The notes under the pieces are model-generated. The model did no database searches. It was not told the origin of the DNA and was given only the letters and a program-made list of their open reading frames with translations. From Aquimarina sp. Aq78 (GTDB lineage: Bacteria > Bacteroidota > Bacteroidia > Flavobacteriales > Flavobacteriaceae), in assembly GCF_900299525.1 (NCBI RefSeq), contig NZ_OMKA01000001.1, forward strand, positions 620,001-684,000: 64,000 bases of DNA. The letters are read 5' to 3'. The translations under genes were made by a program, and so were the position numbers. Of this stretch, positions 46,385-54,792 are shown piece by piece. Positions within the stretch are counted from its first letter, which is position 1; every line of letters begins with the position of its first letter.

Positions 46385-49126
46385 TTATCTTTTTTTGACA
46401 AAAAACAGTAAAACACTGATTATCAATACTAAAGAAAGAAATAAAACAACTCCATAGAAGAGATTATTGAATGGAAATAATTTGGTTTCTGAATCACCGA
46501 TTAACACAAATGTTGCCCAATAATGTGGAGAAGCGTCTGATAAAGAAGTGGAGTTTATATATTTAATTTTTGCATTATGCAAAGCTTTAGATTTAGTTTG
46601 CCCCTTATCTAAATTACTATAAAAGCTTTCCATTATTTGAGCTGTAGATTTATCATTAGCATTCCATAGAGATGAAATCACCGTATTAGTCCCTGCATAG
46701 AAAAATCCTCTAGCCAAACTCATAACACCCTCACCTTTAGCCATTTTTCCTAAAGACGTATTACAAGCACTTAATACCACTAATTCTGCTTGATTTCTGG
46801 ACGTGTATAACTCGTGATATTCTAAACTAGTATCATTAAATGCTATTTGAAGGTTATCCGAAAAATTAGCATGTGTAGCCAGATGGATTATTTTATGGTT
46901 CTCTATTTTGGATAAAAAGTTTTGCTTAGATGCTTCCTTTTCTATGTAACTATTTAAGGATATATAATCATCTATAGCACTAATTTCATTGATACTGTTG
47001 GTAATATCATCTAAATCACTATGTGCAAAAGTTACTGGAGCAAAGGCTACTAAATCCATAGATGGTTTTCTCTTTACTGTAGCATTATGCTGTAAAAAAG
47101 ACATAGAATATGCATAACTTATTTCATTGTCTTCTATAAGATATCGATTTGTATTCTTATCAACTACTAAAGATTCAAAAGGAATATATTGTAGCGTACC
47201 ATCAGGAATTATAATGAGGTGTTTTTGATTTAAAGACATTGAGATTTTGCCTTTTGGAATCAATAAAGTATATAATTCGGAAGCTATTTCCTGAAATCTT
47301 AATCTATCTTCTTCTGTCTCAAAAGGTTTCGATAATTGATTTCTGTATGTTCTGATCAGTTTTTCTACAGCTTTTAATTCGCTTATTCTTATTATTTCTG
47401 TTTTGGTATTAGAAACCAAAACAGCATACAATTCACTAAAAGAATCATCATCAACATCCATATTACTAACATAAGATATGATAACACTGTCTTTATCTAA
47501 AGTTTCTTGAATTTTCTTTAAATCAATTATGCTAGTCGTTTCTTTTTCTTTGTAATAATCTGGAAATACTATTTGTAAGGAGTCTTCTTGTTTCTGATAT
47601 TGTTGTTTTAATTCAAAACGTTTATATTCTAACCTCTTAATACTGTCTCTATTTTTCTGAGAAGAAATTAAATTTTCTAAACCTAGAATCTGTTTTTTAA
47701 GCTCATTTTCTCGTTCTAATACTTCATCTGGTAATTGCCATTTATCAGTATTCTTAAGGATGTCCTCTGTTAAAAGTAATGCTTTCTTTTTTTCTGAAAA
47801 GTAAAAGGCTTTTTCTTCTTTATCTAGAATTTCACAAACCAGTATTCCCTTTAGATAAATTTCTGAAGCTTTTTTTCGCCAGTTTAATCTTGATTCTTCT
47901 TCCTTGCTAACATCGAGTAAAATATCAACTAATTTATCTGCTGATAATAAATTAGAAAGCGCAAGTTCAATATGCTTAGTATTATTTTCTTTCTCATATA
48001 ATTTTATAAGAATAGTTGCTTTCTGAATCAAGGCTAATAAAACATAGTACTGATTATCCGAAATTATTAAATCATTCTGCCTGGGTAAAGCCGAAATATT
48101 CTGATCCAGACGAGTACTCTCAATTAGAGATTTTTGAATATTAACAAGTGCATCTTGATACTCATTCTTTTCTAAATAATAATTACTCAATTGATGGTAT
48201 ACAATAGACTTCTCTTCTCTTCTTCGAGAATATTTCAATCCATTATTCAAAAAAAAGAGAACGCTGTCTTTTTGTGCTTCATCTTTAGCATCTATATACA
48301 ATCTTCCAAGGTTGGTATAAGATGTACACATAAAAGTAGAATCATTATCCTGTATGGCTTTATTTAGATTTCGATAACTATAATATCTAGCTTTATGAAA
48401 ATCTAATCTTTCTTCTGTAGTATAATAATTTGCATAGTCATTATTCAAAGTACGATAATCGTTTAATGAATAATCTTGAACAAGAAGAAAAAGCTGATTA
48501 GTTTTATTCATCACTTCAAACATTTGGTCTAGACTTGTTTTAGTATCTATACCAAATAAAACATGATAATAATCTATATATTTTTTTATTAAAAGTTTCT
48601 TTTTATCAAATTTTTCTAAACCAGTAATCCCACGAGAATAGTAATCCTTTGATCTAAAAAAATCCCCTCTTTTATAATAATACTTTCCTAATTCACAAAA
48701 TGCCTTGGCGGTACTATATTCATCGGTATTAATATCAACTACTTCTTGATAACAAGTTATAGATTTTTCAAAATTCTTTACAAGGGAATAAAAAAGCCCT
48801 AAATTATATAGAGCTTTTGCATACATATCATTTCTTAAATTTAACTTTCGATATACTGATATTTCGTATTCTACATAGTTAATTCCCTTTGTATATAAAT
48901 CTTCTCGATAGAGTTTTCTAGAAAATTCATGAGCGATTTTAATACTATGTAAATACTGTTCTTTTTTCTCATAAAGATCTATAATACTATCAACTTCTTT
49001 TTCAATACTAGAAATAGTGATATCCTTACGATCCCATAAAGATTCGTAATATTCATACAGATCCTGAGCATTTCCATTTATTGTTATGCACAAGAAGCCT
49101 ATCCATAGAAATTTATACGATTTCAA
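46385..49126 (-). CDS. Periplasmic TPR-CHAT domain (caspase-like) protease, membrane-anchored
   Basis: 913 residues. A signal peptide (MKSYKFLWIGFLCITINGNA) is followed by tandem TPR helices at about 90-400 (YNLGLFYSLVKNFEKSITCY, FCELGKYYYKRGDFFRSKDY), a coiled coil at about 440-530 and a CHAT domain at about 600-875. The caspase-like dyad is visible: His752 in HLATHANFSD and Cys788 in VVLSACNTS, with the family segments GVMSLARGFFYAGT and WATFVLIGD. A C-terminal transmembrane helix (about 885-908) ends in KKR, so the protease faces the periplasm. It is co-transcribed with the lipoprotein 8 bp upstream and divergent from a sigma factor/anti-sigma pair. It may process a membrane or periplasmic protein; the substrate is unknown. 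Confidence 0.88.
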   Translation of the reverse strand: MKSYKFLWIGFLCITINGNAQDLYEYYESLWDRKDITISSIEKEVDSIIDLYEKKEQYLHSIKIAHEFSRKLYREDLYTKGINYVEYEISVYRKLNLRNDMYAKALYNLGLFYSLVKNFEKSITCYQEVVDINTDEYSTAKAFCELGKYYYKRGDFFRSKDYYSRGITGLEKFDKKKLLIKKYIDYYHVLFGIDTKTSLDQMFEVMNKTNQLFLLVQDYSLNDYRTLNNDYANYYTTEERLDFHKARYYSYRNLNKAIQDNDSTFMCTSYTNLGRLYIDAKDEAQKDSVLFFLNNGLKYSRRREEKSIVYHQLSNYYLEKNEYQDALVNIQKSLIESTRLDQNISALPRQNDLIISDNQYYVLLALIQKATILIKLYEKENNTKHIELALSNLLSADKLVDILLDVSKEEESRLNWRKKASEIYLKGILVCEILDKEEKAFYFSEKKKALLLTEDILKNTDKWQLPDEVLERENELKKQILGLENLISSQKNRDSIKRLEYKRFELKQQYQKQEDSLQIVFPDYYKEKETTSIIDLKKIQETLDKDSVIISYVSNMDVDDDSFSELYAVLVSNTKTEIIRISELKAVEKLIRTYRNQLSKPFETEEDRLRFQEIASELYTLLIPKGKISMSLNQKHLIIIPDGTLQYIPFESLVVDKNTNRYLIEDNEISYAYSMSFLQHNATVKRKPSMDLVAFAPVTFAHSDLDDITNSINEISAIDDYISLNSYIEKEASKQNFLSKIENHKIIHLATHANFSDNLQIAFNDTSLEYHELYTSRNQAELVVLSACNTSLGKMAKGEGVMSLARGFFYAGTNTVISSLWNANDKSTAQIMESFYSNLDKGQTKSKALHNAKIKYINSTSLSDASPHYWATFVLIGDSETKLFPFNNLFYGVVLFLSLVLIISVLLFFVKKR

Positions 49127-49134
49127 TATTAATC

Positions 49135-49524
49135 TTAATTATAGTCTTTACAGTTAGCATTCAACGTCACTTTATCCATATCTTCTTTGTCAGGATTGGT
49201 AAGTGGTGCAGGATCTTTTGCATAATAAATTTCTGCATTTATTACCCAAACTTCAACATCGTCATTATCCTTAATTTCACATTCTTCCCAACTTAACAAC
49301 AGACCGGTGCGGATGTAATTGCCTCTAACTTTTTCTTTATTATATTCCGAAGTTCCTTTTCTATATTCAATTAAAACTTCCATAGTTCTAACTGCACGTG
49401 TCTGCTTAACATCTGTTTCTTTAGTAACATCATAAGATATATCAGTATCATAAGTACAACTTACCACAGACAAAAATGCACATATAATCAATACTATATT
49501 TAAAAAAAAACTTCTTTTCATCAC
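49135..49524 (-). CDS. Small lipoprotein upstream of the CHAT gene
   Basis: 129 residues (start at 49524, or the next codon at 49521). A lipoprotein signal has the lipobox SVVSC (Cys23) followed by TYDTD. The mature 106 residues are charged, with strand-like segments (RTMEVLIEYRKGTSEY, DDVEVWVINAEIYYAKD). I do not recognise it. It is the first gene of the unit that includes the CHAT protease and lies 36 bp downstream of motif copy A. It could be a ligand sensor, inhibitor or substrate of the protease (inference). Confidence 0.6.
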   Translation of the reverse strand: MMKRSFFLNIVLIICAFLSVVSCTYDTDISYDVTKETDVKQTRAVRTMEVLIEYRKGTSEYNKEKVRGNYIRTGLLLSWEECEIKDNDDVEVWVINAEIYYAKDPAPLTNPDKEDMDKVTLNANCKDYN

Positions 49525-49560
49525 TATAATTTTATAAATTAATTTACTTTCACCTTATCA

Positions 49561-49590
49561 GTTACCAAAACATCAATTTTGTTACCCAAA
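49561..49590. promoter_or_regulatory. Copy A of the bipartite GGTAAC motif
   Basis: On the minus strand: TTTGGGTAACAAAAT, nine bases, then GGTAAC. It lies in the 112-bp divergent gap, 36 bp upstream of the lipoprotein/CHAT operon and 46 bp upstream of the sigma-factor ATG. The two GGTAAC elements start 20 bp apart, two helical turns. Either an ECF-type promoter or a direct-repeat operator. Confidence 0.6.
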
Positions 49591-49636
49591 CGAAGATAAA
49601 AAAATTATTTTCGCATATTAGATTCACTATTTTTTG

Positions 49637-50200
49637 ATGACGGAAAAAACACAACACCTTACCAGCTTACTTAATAATGACTCTAAAGGAATCATGAACA
49701 TCTATAATCTGGTATTTCCTAGAGTTAGAAAATTTATTCTACAAAATAAAGGACAACAACAGGATGCCGAAGATATTTTTCAAAAGGCTTTGTTACAGAT
49801 TACCGTTCGATACCGTAAAGAAAGATTCGAAATCAAAAGTAGTTTTGAAGCCTATTTATTTACCTCTTGTAAAAATTTATGGCGTAGAGAATTAAAAATT
49901 TCAAAAAACAGGGTAACAAATAGTGAGATTATTGAACTAGTACCTGCTAAGCATAATCTAGCATTATCAATTCTAGAACAAAAAAGATGGGAATTGTTTA
50001 CAGAAAAATTGAGTTTAATCTCAGATAATTGTAAAAAAATATTAACCCTATTTTTTAATAATACTTCTTATGAAGATATTGTAAAAACAATGGGGTATAA
50101 TTCTGAAACCGTTGCCAGACAGCGTGTTTTTAAATGTAAAGCAAAATTATCTGAAGTAATCAAAAACGATGAGCGTTATAATTCTCTAAAAAAACTATGA
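49637..50200 (+). CDS. ECF-type sigma-70 family RNA polymerase sigma factor
   Basis: 187 residues from the ATG at 49637 (a TTG precedes it by one codon). The sigma-2 region at about 20-90 has DAEDIFQKALLQITVRYRKE, and the sigma-4 region at about 125-180 has NTSYEDIVKTMGYNSETVAR followed by QRVFKCKAKL. It lacks regions 1 and 3, as in ECF sigma factors. It overlaps the next gene by four bases (ATGA), so its membrane partner is made from the same message. Targets are unknown; the divergent CHAT operon is the prime candidate. Confidence 0.9.
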   Translation: MTEKTQHLTSLLNNDSKGIMNIYNLVFPRVRKFILQNKGQQQDAEDIFQKALLQITVRYRKERFEIKSSFEAYLFTSCKNLWRRELKISKNRVTNSEIIELVPAKHNLALSILEQKRWELFTEKLSLISDNCKKILTLFFNNTSYEDIVKTMGYNSETVARQRVFKCKAKLSEVIKNDERYNSLKKL

Positions 50201-50994
50201 GTATAGATGAACATATATTAATTCAGGATTTTCTAAATAACAAACTCACAGAAAAAGAAAGAGATTTGGTTTTGTCAAGAATGGAAAGTGATAAAGATTT
50301 TCTTGAAAAAGTTAATTTTGAGAAACAACTCATTCTTAATTTAAATGATTCTGAATGGAGTATTAGTAGTAATACTCACCACCCTGAAATTGATGAGTAT
50401 GAGAAAATACTTAGAAGTGAATCAACTCAAACACTAAAAGACACATTGTATGCTGTAAATTCCAAATATCAGCTAAAACAAAAGAAAAAAAGCCAGTCTT
50501 GGCTTCTATATACTGGTATCGCAGTTATTTTGGTTATCATTGGTCTTAGCCTTTTTTCACCTTTTAAAACTTCTCCTAATGAACTATATGCATATTATTT
50601 AGATTTATCAGAACTACCTTCTTTAGTAGATCGAGGGAATAGTGAACAAAAATTATTAATCAAAGCGCAAAAATTATTTGAAGCTAAAGAATATGAGCAA
50701 TCATTGGGTATTTTAGAGAAGGAGCTTTCTACTGCTCAAGAGAATAGAGCAACCATATATCTTTATACAGGAATTTCTCAAATGGAACTAGGGCAATTCG
50801 ATAAAGCAGAAACCAGTTTTAATACATTAATTGAAAACAAATTTATAGACAGTCCTAAAGGAAAATGGTATAAAGCTTTATTATTTCTCAAAAAGAATGA
50901 CTTGTCAAAAGCAAAAAACATATTACTTCAAATCACAGAATCTTCAAGTAATTACAAATTTAAAGAAGCATCAGAACTTCTAAGTAAGTTATAA
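50197..50994 (+). CDS. Membrane-anchored TPR protein, candidate anti-sigma factor
   Basis: 265 residues. The cytoplasmic N-terminal region (about 1-100) has the small helical LIQDFLNNKLTEKERDLVLS pattern found at the start of many Bacteroidota anti-sigma proteins. There is no HxxxCxxC zinc motif. One transmembrane helix (about 101-120, SWLLYTGIAVILVIIGLSLF) is followed by a periplasmic TPR-like region (about 145-260, LIKAQKLFEAKEYEQSLGIL, YLYTGISQMELGQFDKAETS). It starts within the sigma stop codon. Cleavage or conformational change of the periplasmic part could free the sigma factor. Confidence 0.7.
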   Translation: MSIDEHILIQDFLNNKLTEKERDLVLSRMESDKDFLEKVNFEKQLILNLNDSEWSISSNTHHPEIDEYEKILRSESTQTLKDTLYAVNSKYQLKQKKKSQSWLLYTGIAVILVIIGLSLFSPFKTSPNELYAYYLDLSELPSLVDRGNSEQKLLIKAQKLFEAKEYEQSLGILEKELSTAQENRATIYLYTGISQMELGQFDKAETSFNTLIENKFIDSPKGKWYKALLFLKKNDLSKAKNILLQITESSSNYKFKEASELLSKL

Positions 50995-50996
50995 AA

Positions 50997-51030
50997 AAAA
51001 CTTATAATGAAAATTCATTATAAGTTTTTT
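50997..51030. terminator. Bidirectional terminator
   Basis: A perfect 15-bp stem (AAAACTTATAATGAA / TTCATTATAAGTTTT) with a two-base loop, with A- and T-tracts on both sides. It separates the rightward anti-sigma gene from the leftward sucD operon. Confidence 0.9.
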
Positions 51031-51077
51031 TATAAGCAATAAACTAATCTCATTTTTTGAGATTAATCGTATAATTT

Positions 51078-51950
51078 CTAACCGAGTACTTCGGCTACTT
51101 TCTTACCTATTTCTGCAGGAGAGTTTACTACATGAATTCCGCATTCTCTCATAATTTCTTTTTTTGCTGCTGCAGTATCTTCACTACCTCCAACAATAGC
51201 TCCGGCGTGTCCCATGGTACGTCCAGCAGGGGCAGTTTCACCAGCAATAAAACCTACGACAGGCTTAGAGGTTCCACTTTCTTTTATCCATTTTGCAGCA
51301 TCTGCTTCTAATTGACCTCCTATTTCACCGATCATAACCACACAGTCTGTTTCTGGATCATTGATCAGTAATTCAACTGCTTCTTTTGTAGTGGTACCAA
51401 TAATTGGATCACCACCTATTCCTATTGCAGTAGTTATCCCAAGTCCTTGTTTTACTACTTGATCTGCTGCTTCATATGTTAGTGTACCTGATTTTGATAC
51501 AATACCGACATTACCCTTTTTAAATACAAACCCTGGCATAATACCAACTTTTGCTTCTCCCGGTGTAATTACTCCTGGGCAATTTGGGCCAATAAGTCTA
51601 CATCCTTTATCACTAATATAGTTTGATGCTGTAATCATATCCGCAACGGGAATACCTTCTGTAATTGTAATAATTACTTTTATTCCTGCATCTGCAGCTT
51701 CCATAATTGCATCTGCGGCGAAAGCTGGTGGTACAAAAATAATTGTAGTATCTGCATCTACTTCTCTAACTGCATCTTCAACGGTATTAAAAACTGGTCT
51801 ATCCAAATGAGTTTGCCCTCCTTTTCCGGGAGTCACTCCTCCTACAACATTTGTTCCATACTCGATCATTTGACCAGCATGAAAAGTACCTTCACTACCT
51901 GTAAATCCTTGTACAATAATTTTTGAATCTTTATTAACTAAAACACTCAT
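51078..51950 (-). CDS. sucD: Succinate-CoA ligase subunit alpha
   Basis: 290 residues. The CoA-binding fold is seen as [20 protein letters not shown], with [12 protein letters not shown], and the phosphohistidine segment [14 protein letters not shown] (the histidine relays phosphate). It works with SucB in the TCA cycle; sucC is not in the window. It is the last gene of the HD-lpx-efp operon, as is common in flavobacteria. Confidence 0.97.
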   Translation of the reverse strand: MSVLVNKDSKIIVQGFTGSEGTFHAGQMIEYGTNVVGGVTPGKGGQTHLDRPVFNTVEDAVREVDADTTIIFVPPAFAADAIMEAADAGIKVIITITEGIPVADMITASNYISDKGCRLIGPNCPGVITPGEAKVGIMPGFVFKKGNVGIVSKSGTLTYEAADQVVKQGLGITTAIGIGGDPIIGTTTKEAVELLINDPETDCVVMIGEIGGQLEADAAKWIKESGTSKPVVGFIAGETAPAGRTMGHAGAIVGGSEDTAAAKKEIMRECGIHVVNSPAEIGKKVAEVLG

Positions 51951-52025
51951 TGCGTTATGATTTTTTATTTTTTTTAGAGCTCCAAAAGTAAGCTTTTGAA
52001 AATTATGGTTGAAATGAAAAACTAA

Positions 52026-52433
52026 TTATTTTGAAATAAATGACATTATACTTTCTGGAGCATTATCTACTTGTTGACTTATTTGATATCCTTTATATAA
52101 TTTATCATTCTTAAGTTCCCAAATTGTAATAAAATGAGCTATCGGATCTTCTTTATCTGGTGCTTCGATAGTTTGAACATAATATGTATATCGTATAGTC
52201 ACTGTATTCTCTTCGGCTATAAGGTGACTAATTTCGCATCTCAAAGTTTCAAAAGACAGGGCCATTTCATTAAACATGGCTTTAATATCATTAAAATCTT
52301 TCTTGTTGAACCCAAAACTACTATTCCAATATAATTCAATTTCGGGATGTAAATACTCAGAAAAGGCTTCAGTATTATGAATAAGATCTGTTTCATAAAA
52401 AGACCGTACTATATCCTTAACTGTTTTACTCAT
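52026..52433 (-). CDS. NTF2/SnoaL-like protein
   Basis: 135 residues of a nuclear transport factor 2-like cone fold (VKDIVRSFYETDLIHNTEAF at the start, then HFITIWELKNDKLYKGYQIS). No signal peptide. It overlaps the second lpxD by eight bases, so it is translationally coupled, and lies 75 bp upstream of sucD. Its role is unknown; members are small-molecule binders or enzymes. It is likely an insertion into an otherwise conserved operon. Confidence 0.8.
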   Translation of the reverse strand: MSKTVKDIVRSFYETDLIHNTEAFSEYLHPEIELYWNSSFGFNKKDFNDIKAMFNEMALSFETLRCEISHLIAEENTVTIRYTYYVQTIEAPDKEDPIAHFITIWELKNDKLYKGYQISQQVDNAPESIMSFISK

Positions 52434-53364
52434 TTTTTTTCAATTTATCTATTAAATCAGGGATTTGTCGTATTGCAGCAATCTCCTTATATTTTTTTCT
52501 AAAATCATCTGCAGGAGTACCAAAATAACTCTTATTGGCTTCTAAAGATTTACTCACTCCTGATTGCGCAGAAATAATAGCTTTACTACCAATAGTAATA
52601 GCACTGGTAATACCAACTTGCCCCCAGATCGTTACTTCATCTTCAATAACAACACAACCTGAAATGCCTACTTGAGAAGCAATTAAACATTTTTTTCCTA
52701 TTACAGTATCGTGGCCAACATGTACTTGGTTATCTATTTTGGTTCCTTCTTTTATAATAGTATCTCCGGTAACTCCTTTATCTATAGTACATGACGATCC
52801 CAAATCTACATTATCCTCTATGATCACACGACCCCCAGAAATTAATTTATCAAATCCATGAGGTCTTTTCTGATAATAAAAAGCATCTGTCCCTAAAACA
52901 GTGCCTGCATGTATCGTAACATTATTACCAATAATAGTGTTATCATAAATGCTTACATTGGCATGAATAAGGCAATTATCACCAATTTTTACATTATTCC
53001 CAACAAAACTACCGGGTTGTATAATTGTGTTTTCACCAATTTTGGCTGTTTCTGAAATCAAAGAATCAGCTTTTTTGAAGGGTTTAAAATATGTTGTAAG
53101 TATATTAAAATCTCTAAAAGGATCATCAGAGATTAGGAGTGCCTTGCCTTCTGGGCATTCTACTTCTTTATTAATCAAAATTACTGTTGCTGCACTTTGC
53201 AATGCTTTATCGTAATATTTGGGGTGATCAACAAAAACTATATCTCCTGGAGAAACTACATGTATTTCATTCATCCCTAAAATCGGGAAATTAGAGTCCC
53301 CTACATACTCTGACGATATAATAGTGGCTATTTGTTGTAAGGTATGCGCTTGCGGAAATTTCAT
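52426..53364 (-). CDS. Second LpxD-like acyltransferase
   Basis: 312 residues with an LpxD N-terminal domain (IISSEYVGDSNFPILGMNEI) and a left-handed beta-helix (hexapeptide repeats about 105-270), including the likely catalytic histidine in NQVHVGHDTVIG. Genuine lpxD lies 2.8 kb upstream in the same operon and is about 30 residues longer. This paralogue regularly follows efp in flavobacteria. Either it acylates a different position or sugar, or it is a non-housekeeping LpxD. It is separated from efp by 24 bp. Confidence 0.85.
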   Translation of the reverse strand: MKFPQAHTLQQIATIISSEYVGDSNFPILGMNEIHVVSPGDIVFVDHPKYYDKALQSAATVILINKEVECPEGKALLISDDPFRDFNILTTYFKPFKKADSLISETAKIGENTIIQPGSFVGNNVKIGDNCLIHANVSIYDNTIIGNNVTIHAGTVLGTDAFYYQKRPHGFDKLISGGRVIIEDNVDLGSSCTIDKGVTGDTIIKEGTKIDNQVHVGHDTVIGKKCLIASQVGISGCVVIEDEVTIWGQVGITSAITIGSKAIISAQSGVSKSLEANKSYFGTPADDFRKKYKEIAAIRQIPDLIDKLKKNE

Positions 53365-53388
53365 TCTAAAAATTCGAAATATAAAATG

Positions 53389-53955
53389 TTATTCTTTTAT
53401 TCTTTCTTTATATGTTCCTTTTTCTGTTTCAACCCTAATTTTATCTCCTTCATTAATAAAAAGAGGTACCATTACTTCTGCTCCCGTTTCTACAGTAGCT
53501 GGTTTGGTAGCATTGGTTGCTGTATTTCCTTTAACACCTGGCTCTGTACCTGTTATTTCAAGAATAACACTAGCAGGCATTTCTACAGAAAGAGGCATTT
53601 GATCTTCAGAATTGATAATAACAGTTACCACTTCTCCTTCTTTTAATAACCCAGGAGCATCCAAAGTAGATTTCTCTAATGTAATTTGGTTATAATCCTC
53701 GGTATTCATGAAATGAAAAGTATCTCCCTCTGCATATAAGTACTGAAACTTGTGTGTCTCTACTCGTACATCATCTATCTTATGTCCTGCAGAAAATGTA
53801 TTATCAATTACCTTTCCTGTAGTAACGCTTTTTAGTTTTGTACGTACAAATGCTGGTCCTTTACCAGGTTTCACATGTAAAAATTCAATAACTTTATAGA
53901 TGTCGTGATTGTATTTGATACACAATCCATTTCTGATATCACTAGTACTTGCCAT
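53389..53955 (-). CDS. efp: Elongation factor P
   Basis: 188 residues with three OB-like domains. The N-terminal KOW-like region carries the modifiable lysine loop HVKPGKGPAFVRTK; the middle has FLHVKP-type strands, and the C-terminal has GDKIRVETEKGTYKERI. It rescues ribosomes stalled at polyproline. It lies within the lpx operon, typical of flavobacteria. The modification enzyme is not in the window. Confidence 0.97.
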   Translation of the reverse strand: MASTSDIRNGLCIKYNHDIYKVIEFLHVKPGKGPAFVRTKLKSVTTGKVIDNTFSAGHKIDDVRVETHKFQYLYAEGDTFHFMNTEDYNQITLEKSTLDAPGLLKEGEVVTVIINSEDQMPLSVEMPASVILEITGTEPGVKGNTATNATKPATVETGAEVMVPLFINEGDKIRVETEKGTYKERIKE

Positions 53956-53997
53956 TATTCCTTAATTTCTTATGATTATTATCTAGTATCGAATTAT

Positions 53998-54780
53998 TTA
54001 ATTAGAGAAATATCCTTTCATAATTCCTCTCTGAGAATTTTTAATAAACTCTAAAACCTCATCTCGTTCTGGAGTTGCTTCCATTTCGGCTTCAATAATC
54101 GCTACTGCTTGAGTATTATTATAATTCTGTTGGTATAATATTCGATAAATATTCTGTACTTCTCTTATTTTCTCTGTTGTAAATCCTCTTCGGCGTAGAC
54201 CTATAGAATTAATACCTACATATGATAAAGGTTCTCTGGCAGCCTTAACAAATGGAGGGACATCTTTACGAACCAATGATCCTCCTGTTACAAATGCATG
54301 ATTACCAATACTACAAAACTGCTGTACTGCAGCCATACCAGCCAAAACAACATAATCACCAACATTGATATGACCTGCTAATGTGCTGTTATTAGAAAAT
54401 ATACAGTTGTCACCAACAATACAATCGTGGGCTATATGGCAATATGCCATAATCCAGCAATTTTTTCCTATTTTGGTTTTCATTCTATCGGTCGTCCCTC
54501 TATTGATGGTAACACACTCTCGAATCGTAGTATTATCTCCAATTTCGGTTATGGTATCTTCATCATTAAATTTTTTATCCTGAGGAGTAGCAGAAATAAC
54601 AGCTCCTGGAAAAATACTACAGTTTTTTCCTATGCGTGCTCCTTCCATAATAGTAACATTAGAACCTATCCAGGTTCCTTCTCCTATCACCACATTATTA
54701 TGTATGGTTGTAAAAGGTTCTATTACAACATTTTTTGCAATTTTTGCTCCTGGATGAACGTATGCTAATGGTTGATTCAT
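53998..54780 (-). CDS. lpxA: UDP-N-acetylglucosamine acyltransferase
   Basis: 260-residue left-handed beta-helix trimer enzyme starting lipid A synthesis by adding a 3-hydroxyacyl chain to UDP-GlcNAc. Catalytic His is in MAYCHIAHDCIVGDN. The C-terminal helical domain has INSIGLRRRGFTTEKIREVQ, which is diagnostic of LpxA. It lies 12 bp after the lpxC-fabZ stop. Confidence 0.96.
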   Translation of the reverse strand: MNQPLAYVHPGAKIAKNVVIEPFTTIHNNVVIGEGTWIGSNVTIMEGARIGKNCSIFPGAVISATPQDKKFNDEDTITEIGDNTTIRECVTINRGTTDRMKTKIGKNCWIMAYCHIAHDCIVGDNCIFSNNSTLAGHINVGDYVVLAGMAAVQQFCSIGNHAFVTGGSLVRKDVPPFVKAAREPLSYVGINSIGLRRRGFTTEKIREVQNIYRILYQQNYNNTQAVAIIEAEMEATPERDEVLEFIKNSQRGIMKGYFSN

Positions 54781-54792
54781 CTATTTTATTGA

